DNA of 64,000 nt from Mesobacillus jeotgali. GTDB lineage: Bacteria > Bacillota > Bacilli > Bacillales > Cytobacillaceae. The stretch covers positions 304,001 through 368,000 of the forward strand of contig NZ_CP109811.1 of assembly GCF_014856545.2 (NCBI RefSeq), in the 5' to 3' direction. Below are positions 58,269-64,000 of this stretch, in pieces. Positions within the stretch are counted from its first letter, which is position 1. Every line of letters begins with the position of its first letter. A program made the position numbers and the translations under genes. The notes under the pieces were generated by a model. The model ran no database searches and was not told the origin of the DNA. It saw only the letters and a program-made list of their open reading frames with translations.

Positions 58269-58300
58269 AGCCATGCTTCTTTTTGAAGCATGGCATTTTT
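58269..58300 (+). terminator. Sensor kinase terminator
   Basis: GCCATGCTTC / GAAGCATGGC, short loop, five T. Confidence 0.9.
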
Positions 58301-58389
58301 GCTGTCGTTCGCCGGGGGTTATCTGTTAAAATGAAAGAATATACCCCAAAGTTCCCCCACATTTTCTCACTGAAAGGAGCCACCTCGTT

Positions 58390-60522
58390 ATGCTGCAAAA
58401 AGCCCATGAATTATTGCAAAATCATTTTGGTTATTCCTCATTCCGATTGGGACAGGAACAGGCAATCTCATCTGTGCTTGAAGGAAAAAACACGGTCTGC
58501 GTCATGCCGACTGGAGGCGGTAAATCGATCGTCTATCAAATCCCGGCACTCGTGCTGCCTGGGACAACCATCGTCATTTCTCCGCTGATCTCCCTGATGA
58601 AGGACCAGGTCGATACGCTCACGCAGCTTGGCATTCCGGCAACATATATCAATAGCTCGCTGACTGCGGGTGAAGCTGCCGCTCGAATGGATGACGCCAG
58701 GAACGGAAAGTACAAGCTATTGTACATCGCGCCCGAACGGCTGGGATCCTGGGAATTCATCGATGACCTGCAGGACATGGAAATACCGCTGATCGCCGTC
58801 GATGAAGCACACTGTATTTCGCAGTGGGGACATGATTTCCGGCCGAGCTATCTGCAGATTTCTGATCTGGCCGATCGATTGCCGCGCAAGCCGATTGTGC
58901 TCGCCTTGACGGCAACAGCAACTCCTAAAGTACGGGAAGACATTTGCGCGTCTTTAAAAATAAACCCTGAGAATACAGTGATTACCGGGTTTGAGCGCAG
59001 TAACCTCAGTTTTTCTGTGGTAAAAGGGCAGGACCGCCAGGCGTATCTAAGGGATTTTATCAAAAAGAACGAAAAGGAAGCCGGCATCATTTATGCGGCG
59101 ACAAGGAAAATCGTCGATCAGCAGTATGAATGGCTGCAGAAGGAAGGATTCGTTGCGGCGCGCTACCACGCAGGTATGAACGATGAAGACCGGAACAACG
59201 AACAGGAACGTTTTTTACAGGATGAAGCGACTGTGATGGTTGCGACATCGGCATTCGGAATGGGAATCGATAAAAGCAATATCCGCTATGTTCTCCACTT
59301 CCAGCTGCCGAAGAATATGGAGAGCTACTATCAGGAAGCTGGCCGTGCCGGTCGTGACGGCCTGGACAGCGAATGTACCGTGCTTTATTCGTCGCAGGAT
59401 GTCCAGGTTCAGCGTTTTTTGATTGACCAGTCCGCCGATCGCGAACGAATAGGGCCCGAGCTGGAAAAATTGCAGCAGATGGTCGGTTACTGCCATACCG
59501 AGGAATGCCTGCAATCCTATATCCTGCATTATTTTGGCGAGACAGAGACAGAGCCTTGCGGACGCTGCGGCAATTGTACGGATTCCCGTGAAACAGAGGA
59601 TGTCACCAAGGACGCGCAAATGGTCCTGTCATGCATCATCCGGATGGGCCAGAAATACGGCAAGGCGATGACGGCCAATGTTTTGACCGGCTCCAGAAAT
59701 AACAAAGTCATTGAGTTCCGCCTTGATAAATTGCCGACTTACGGTCTGATGAAGGATCGGAATGCCAAGCAGGTCAATGACTTGATTGAGTTTTTGATTT
59801 CTCAGGAGCTGATTGGCGTCGAGCATGGGACCTACCCGACGATTTATGTGCCGGAAAAAGGGAAGGACGTTTTGCTCGGCAAGACAAAGGTTTTCAGGAA
59901 GGAAGCGGTGCGGGTCAAGCAGGTTTCCAACGATGATCCATTGTTTGAAGAGCTGCGTGAGTTGCGTAGAGAGGTTGCCGCTGCGGAAAAAGTGGCGCCA
60001 TTTATGATTTTCTCCGATTCCTCTCTGAAAGATATGTGCCTGAAGCTGCCGCTGACGGATGCGGAGTTTCTAAATGTGGCTGGTGTCGGGGAACACAAGC
60101 TGCAGAAATATGGAGCTCCATTCATACAGCGGATTATCGAGTTCTGCGAGGAGCATCCTGAGCGCCAGCCTGTGAAGAATGCCGTGGCGGAACCGGTGAG
60201 GAAACCGGCGAAAAAAGCCGTCGGGGATTCCCATCTTGAAACCTACAAACTGCATCAGGAGAAACTGTCTGTAGCTCAGATTGCCGCGAAGCGCGAGCTG
60301 GTCGAGAGCACGGTCGAAAATCACCTGATCCAGTGCATCCAGCAGGGAATGGAAGTTGACTATGGGTTGCTGATTCCTGCTGAACATATTGAGGACCTCG
60401 AGCAAGCCGTGGAAGAAGCCGGACGTGACAGGCTCAAGCCAATAAAAGAATTGCTGCCGGATGAAGTCAGCTATTTTATGATCAAAGCATTTCTGTATAT
60501 GTCGAAAAAGAAGGTCCATTAA
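58390..60522 (+). CDS. recQ: ATP-dependent DNA helicase RecQ, long form
   Basis: 710 aa, 3'-5' helicase in recombination repair. Helicase core with Walker A PTGGGKSIVYQIP (about 40), DEAHCISQWGHDFRP (about 138) and ATSAFGMGIDKSNIRYV. RQC region with four zinc cysteines (CHTEEC and CGRCGNC, about 368-397). HRDC domain (about 515-590). A further C-terminal helix-turn-helix unit (about 610-680, LHQEKLSVAQIAAKRELVESTV) makes it longer than B. subtilis RecQ (591 aa). GAAAGGAG precedes the ATG. Confidence 0.94.
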   Translation: MLQKAHELLQNHFGYSSFRLGQEQAISSVLEGKNTVCVMPTGGGKSIVYQIPALVLPGTTIVISPLISLMKDQVDTLTQLGIPATYINSSLTAGEAAARMDDARNGKYKLLYIAPERLGSWEFIDDLQDMEIPLIAVDEAHCISQWGHDFRPSYLQISDLADRLPRKPIVLALTATATPKVREDICASLKINPENTVITGFERSNLSFSVVKGQDRQAYLRDFIKKNEKEAGIIYAATRKIVDQQYEWLQKEGFVAARYHAGMNDEDRNNEQERFLQDEATVMVATSAFGMGIDKSNIRYVLHFQLPKNMESYYQEAGRAGRDGLDSECTVLYSSQDVQVQRFLIDQSADRERIGPELEKLQQMVGYCHTEECLQSYILHYFGETETEPCGRCGNCTDSRETEDVTKDAQMVLSCIIRMGQKYGKAMTANVLTGSRNNKVIEFRLDKLPTYGLMKDRNAKQVNDLIEFLISQELIGVEHGTYPTIYVPEKGKDVLLGKTKVFRKEAVRVKQVSNDDPLFEELRELRREVAAAEKVAPFMIFSDSSLKDMCLKLPLTDAEFLNVAGVGEHKLQKYGAPFIQRIIEFCEEHPERQPVKNAVAEPVRKPAKKAVGDSHLETYKLHQEKLSVAQIAAKRELVESTVENHLIQCIQQGMEVDYGLLIPAEHIEDLEQAVEEAGRDRLKPIKELLPDEVSYFMIKAFLYMSKKKVH

Positions 60523-60529
60523 GAAGAAG

Positions 60530-60558
60530 AGACGAAGCCCGCGGGCTTCGTCTTTTTC
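60530..60558 (+). terminator. recQ terminator
   Basis: AGACGAAGCCC / GGGCTTCGTCT near-loopless stem with five T. Confidence 0.88.
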
Positions 60559-60564
60559 TGCTTC

Positions 60565-60994
60565 AATGTACCTGTAAAATGGTATTTTTTCAGAATGTCG
60601 TCAAATACTCGATTTAATGTACCCACAAAAGAGCATCCCTCGAGGTTATCTTCACAGAACCAGTATGAATGTGCCTGTGGATAGTGTTTTGTGCCCGTGA
60701 AAGAGAAAAACGAGAGAGCACTGTCACAAGAAGGGGAACCATGTGCCCGTGAAAGAGGAAAACGCAAGAGCACTGTCACAAGAAGGGGAACCATGTGCCC
60801 GTGAAAGAGGAAAACGCAAGAGCACTGTCCACCTTACTTTCCCACCTTTGCCTGATATAAAGGTCATGAGAGCACGGTCACAAGAAGGCTGAACTTATGC
60901 CCGTGAAAGAAGAAATTGCAAGAGCACGGTCACAAGAAGGGTGAACTTGTGGCCGTGAAAGAGGAAATCGTTAGAGCACGGTCACAAGAATGGG
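60565..60994. repeat. 52-bp tandem array D, two blocks
   Basis: Block 1: units at 60691, 60743 and 60795 (last incomplete), GTGCCCGTGAAAGAG...GAGCACTGTCAC, step 52; units 2 and 3 are identical over their shared length. Block 2: AGCACGGTCACAAGAA at 60871, 60923 and 60975, step 52. Degenerate relatives (AATGTACC / AATGTGCC) at 60565, 60616 and 60668 continue the step as 51 and 52. Arms GTGxCCGTG and CACGGTCAC are inverted around an AAAGAGGAAA core. 60995-61211 is AT-rich with nothing clear except the next ribosome binding site. Confidence 0.92.
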
Positions 60995-61211
60995 AAACAT
61001 CTCCAGTTTATCATCACATAACCTTCTCTATTTTCCATCTCCGGTTGAGATTGAATATAAAAACTAAAAAAATACTTTTCTGAAAAATTAAAAATGGTAA
61101 AATATAACTAGTGTCAAAAAAGACTAGAATTCGAGATTGGGAGAAAAGTAGTTTGTTGTTGTATCTTTGCAGCGTAATAGTTCAATAAAATACAGTCCAT
61201 CAGGAGGCTTC

Positions 61212-62165
61212 ATGGTTTATTTTAAAAAGGCAATCGAGCAGTTTGTGTTATGGGTCGTCTGCGTATTTTTGTTTATTGGGATATTGTTTTTGCCGGCTAA
61301 GACGAATTTTGAGACGGGGCAGGGTGGACAGTTCAAATCCGCGAGCTACGATTATGAATTGGACACGCATATCAAGAATATCAAGGGTTTCTATGCATTT
61401 ATAAAGGAGAACCCTGACCTCGGGGAGTTTGTCCCGGGCCAGTCGTATGGAAATCGGATAGCGGGCAAGGCGTGGAAGAGCTTGCTTTTGATTGTTCCAA
61501 CCCTGATTTTGGCTTATATTCTAGGAGTCTTGAAAGGAATCTTTGATTTCAGGATGCAAAGGAAAAAGCTGAACTTTTTAGGGAATGGGACGACGTGGCT
61601 CTTCATCTCGATGCCGGATCTCTTTTTTATCATCGTCACCCAGCTTGGTTTGATGTATTTATATGAAAAAGGTCTGTTTTTCCATGTTACATTATACGGA
61701 AGTGAAAAGCTGGAAACCTATGTGGTTGGGATTCTATTTCTGTTGATTTATCCAGTGTTCTACCTTGCGAACATCACTAATGTAAGTCTGCAGGAGCAAC
61801 AAGGGAACGATTACATTCGGACTGCGCAGTCAAAAGGAACCGCAGGCTTGAAAATCCTGTTCATACATATCTTGAAAAATTCGTTTCCGAGAATTTTGGC
61901 TCATTCGAATACCATCACACTTTATGTGTTATCGAACCTATTTATTGTTGAAAAATTAATGAATTTCCAAGGAGCGGCTGATGGCCTGTATGACGCGGTG
62001 CTGAGGGGCACAGGCTTCACGATTGGTCTGGAAATCATGGTGGACGGTATTTCGGCAGTCGGTTATACGGTCTTTTTTGCATCAATCATTTTGGTTTCGA
62101 ATCTGGTCACACAGATTTTCAAAAGTCTTGTCACCCCGGCTTCACAGGAGATGAATCATGAATAA
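61212..62165 (+). CDS. ABC transporter permease, dipeptide/oligopeptide (DppB/OppB) type
   Basis: 317 aa. N-terminal helix, an extracellular loop, then the BPD permease domain (about 95-305) with about five helices. The EAA-like loop is QEQQGNDYIRTAQSKGTAGLKILFIHILKNS. AGGAGG precedes the ATG at 61212; the frame extends to 61167 without a site. Overlaps the second permease by eight bases. No ATPase or binding-protein gene is adjacent in the window. Confidence 0.8.
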   Translation: MVYFKKAIEQFVLWVVCVFLFIGILFLPAKTNFETGQGGQFKSASYDYELDTHIKNIKGFYAFIKENPDLGEFVPGQSYGNRIAGKAWKSLLLIVPTLILAYILGVLKGIFDFRMQRKKLNFLGNGTTWLFISMPDLFFIIVTQLGLMYLYEKGLFFHVTLYGSEKLETYVVGILFLLIYPVFYLANITNVSLQEQQGNDYIRTAQSKGTAGLKILFIHILKNSFPRILAHSNTITLYVLSNLFIVEKLMNFQGAADGLYDAVLRGTGFTIGLEIMVDGISAVGYTVFFASIILVSNLVTQIFKSLVTPASQEMNHE

Positions 62166-63048
62166 ATCACTGATATTTGGCTTGATCATATTGTCTTTTC
62201 TAATGGTCATTACATTTATAGCACCATATCTTCCGTTCGTGGATACTTCATTAAAAGATACGGTCATGAGGCAAAAGGAAGGTGGAGGCTTTGAACTTCC
62301 TCCGTTTGCGCCATCGGCGGATTTTCCGATTGGATCGGACCATAACGGTGTTGACCTATTAAGCAGGCTGCTGCTGGGGACGAAAGAAACACTGTTAACC
62401 ATTCTTGCAATCGTCCTGATCCGGTATATCATTGCGCTTCCCTTGGCGATGGCGAGTTTTTATTCGCGATTCTTTCACAGAATCTTGATCCTCTGGAACC
62501 GCTTGTTTTCATTCATGCCTCCGATTTTCTTTGTCATCTTAATCATCGGGACCCCGTTTATCCTTTTTTCGGATAATCGATACCTGTGGATTTTGATTGT
62601 GCTGGCCATGATTGAAGTGGGCAGGGTAGCGGATATTTTTTATCAGGGGATGGTGGAAATTTCAAAAAGGCCTTATGTGGAAGCAGGAATTGTCGCGGGC
62701 TCGTCGCCGCTGACAATGTTGAAAAACTACTACTGGCCGCCACTCCGGCCTTCTTTCATCGTCCAGTTTTTCTCGGATTTGGGGAGAACGCTGTTTCTTA
62801 TCGGCCAGCTCGGAATCATCGAAATCTTTTTAAGTGTCGAATTCGTTTCCCAGCTTAGTGGAGGGTATAAGACATTGAACACTTCCAATGTGTGGCCAAC
62901 CTACTTTGTGGATATCACTCAACATATCTGGTCGCATCCGTGGCTTCCAATCACCGGAACCCTTGCCATCGGTTTGACTATTTTTGCTTTTTCAATGACC
63001 AGCAGCGGCTTGCAGCAGTATTATGATAAAAAGTATAAAAGAACTTAG
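62158..63048 (+). CDS. ABC transporter permease, DppC/OppC type
   Basis: 296 aa, partner of the preceding permease. The family N-terminus with APSADFPIGSDHNGVDLLSRLLLGTKETL (about 44-75) matches the DppC pattern FPLGTDxxGRDVLSR. Five or six helices; the cytoplasmic EAA-like loop KRPYVEAGIVAGSSPLTMLKNYYWP is near 170-195. Likely forms a heterodimer with the upstream protein. Substrate unknown. Confidence 0.8.
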   Translation: MNKSLIFGLIILSFLMVITFIAPYLPFVDTSLKDTVMRQKEGGGFELPPFAPSADFPIGSDHNGVDLLSRLLLGTKETLLTILAIVLIRYIIALPLAMASFYSRFFHRILILWNRLFSFMPPIFFVILIIGTPFILFSDNRYLWILIVLAMIEVGRVADIFYQGMVEISKRPYVEAGIVAGSSPLTMLKNYYWPPLRPSFIVQFFSDLGRTLFLIGQLGIIEIFLSVEFVSQLSGGYKTLNTSNVWPTYFVDITQHIWSHPWLPITGTLAIGLTIFAFSMTSSGLQQYYDKKYKRT

Positions 63049-63182
63049 GTGAGGGGAGAAGTGGACAGACACTTCTCCTCCTTTGTTTAAAAATGGGTGA
63101 TTTAGTTTATCTATTTATGTAACCTTTTGAACGGTTCTCCTGACAAATAGATAAAGAGTTTATTCAACAGGAGGTTCGGAAG

Positions 63183-63632
63183 ATGAAAAAGTTATGGATG
63201 ATATTGCTGCTTGGGCTGCTGATCACTGGTTGTGGAACGGGAAACCAGGTTTCGAATAATGATGAGGATAAGGGAGGTGCCGGAATCGTGGCGGGAGAAA
63301 TGGCTGCAAGTTTGACAGAGGAAAGCCCGCTGATTTTTCAATATGAAGTGAAGAATCAGACGGAGGAAGAAGTGACTCTAGAATTTACGAGTTCACAAAG
63401 ATACGATTATTCGGTTAAAACGAAAGATGGCAGTGAGGTGTTTTTGTTCTCAAGTGTTGCGGCCTTTTTACAGGTACTGGGAGAAGAGAAGTTGAAGCAG
63501 GGGGATTCGCTGACATATGAAATAAACCTCCATGAATTGTCGCTTGAAAAAGGAGAATATATTCTTACTGCGTGGATGACACCTAAGAACGGGAAGAAGT
63601 ACGAAGTGACGAAGGAATTCACGGTACAGTAA
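63183..63632 (+). CDS. Lipoprotein with a BsuPI (proteinase-inhibitor-like) domain
   Basis: 149 aa. Signal peptide with lipobox LITGC (Cys17), a short acidic linker, then a BsuPI-type beta-sandwich (about 45-149) marked by FQYEVKNQTEEEVTLEFTSSQRYDY. BsuPI was first described as an intracellular protease inhibitor in B. subtilis; here it is predicted on the membrane surface, so its target, if any, differs. AGGAGG ribosome binding site. 134 bp after the permeases. Confidence 0.8.
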   Translation: MKKLWMILLLGLLITGCGTGNQVSNNDEDKGGAGIVAGEMAASLTEESPLIFQYEVKNQTEEEVTLEFTSSQRYDYSVKTKDGSEVFLFSSVAAFLQVLGEEKLKQGDSLTYEINLHELSLEKGEYILTAWMTPKNGKKYEVTKEFTVQ

Positions 63633-63645
63633 AAATAATGTACAG

Positions 63646-63675
63646 AAAGCGGATGGATTTTTCCTCCGCTTTTTT
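63646..63675 (+). terminator. Lipoprotein gene terminator
   Basis: AAGCGGA / TCCGCTT with flanking pairs, then six T. It ends beside the stop of the convergent gene. Confidence 0.78.
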
Positions 63676-63950
63676 CATCTCAGAAATTCAAATAAGGCAA
63701 TGACAATCGAAATCGTACTGATTCCCGTTCCGACAATCCACTTGATCAATTGTACCTGGCTTTTGCTTAAGCTTTTTTCCATATCCGGGGCTGTGACAAA
63801 GTCTTTTTCGTTTAAGATCTGTTCCATTAAAGTTCGTACATCATTGTTGTCCAGCTGGTTCTGGATTGTTTCCTGGAAGTTTTCCTGCAGGCTTTCCAAT
63901 TCCTCGATTTTCATCTCTAATTCTTTTATTTTAAGCTCGATTTCCTTCAT
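63675..63950 (-). CDS. Small coiled-coil protein with a C-terminal membrane anchor
   Basis: 91 aa. Residues 1-45 form a heptad-rich coiled coil (MKEIELKIKELEMKIEELES), followed by a short soluble part and one C-terminal helix (about 69-89, IKWIVGTGISTISIVIALF). Tail-anchored topology; resembles small haemolysin-XhlA-like proteins in layout, but I do not assign it. AAAGGGGGG is eight bases before the ATG at 63950. No partner gene in the window. Confidence 0.7.
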   Translation of the reverse strand: MKEIELKIKELEMKIEELESLQENFQETIQNQLDNNDVRTLMEQILNEKDFVTAPDMEKSLSKSQVQLIKWIVGTGISTISIVIALFEFLR

Positions 63951-64000
63951 GCTCATCACCCCCCTTTAACAAATATCCTATTCATAAATTGAATTGAAGA

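Noticed and set aside
60519..60794. 91-codon minus-strand frame after recQ
   Set aside because: It crosses the recQ terminator and array D; a chance frame in repeats.

Overview
The window is chromosomal DNA from a Gram-positive, endospore-former-type bacterium of the family Bacillaceae. The evidence is the rRNA sequences, the gene order around purE-purD, pcrB-pcrA-ligA and gatCAB (which follows Bacillus subtilis), AGGAGG-type ribosome binding sites, SigA-type promoters and a PurR/guanine-riboswitch pur operon. The 16S sequence would fit Bacillus sensu lato (Mesobacillus/Neobacillus-like), but that placement is from memory, not a search.

Layout. 1-4.86 kb: the end of an rrn operon (5'-truncated 16S, 23S, 5S, no tRNAs) closed by a terminator. 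4.9-8.9 kb: a repeat array, a chemoreceptor with a SigD-like promoter, a NIPSNAP protein, a mosaic repeat, and yebE-yebG. 8.9-22.0 kb: the complete de novo purine operon purEKBCSQLFMNHD, controlled by paired PurBoxes plus a guanine riboswitch and terminator; purN appears frameshifted near codon 7. 22-36 kb: two small membrane-protein genes, a MITE-like element, yerA-yerB-yerC, a DUF3231 gene flanked by direct repeats, a sodium:solute symporter, then pcrB-pcrA-ligA-camS and a DinB-family gene. 36-42.2 kb: rocA and the glyoxylate-shunt pair aceB-aceA, each followed by a tandem repeat array. 42.2-48.4 kb: yueI, a TetR-controlled MFS exporter and gatCAB. 48.4-57.1 kb: an LRR protein, an unknown membrane-anchored protein, a proline symporter, plsY, dgkB and the NAD salvage pair pncA-pncB. 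57.1-64 kb: a soluble PAS sensor kinase, a long recQ, two peptide-type ABC permeases, a BsuPI lipoprotein and a small coiled-coil membrane protein.

Most of the genes are core housekeeping. The most unusual content is between them. Four intergenic tandem arrays of different sequence (near 5, 38, 42 and 60.8 kb) share an exact 52-bp period and one design: short inverted arms around a 25-nt, often purine-rich core. A fifth locus (54.8 kb) repeats the arms of the first with the core shortened by 12 nt (40-bp period). All five lie just downstream of an intrinsic terminator. A second class has a 20-21-bp period (26.1, 27.5 and 36.2 kb). I know of no described function for either class; this is the best candidate here for an undescribed system.
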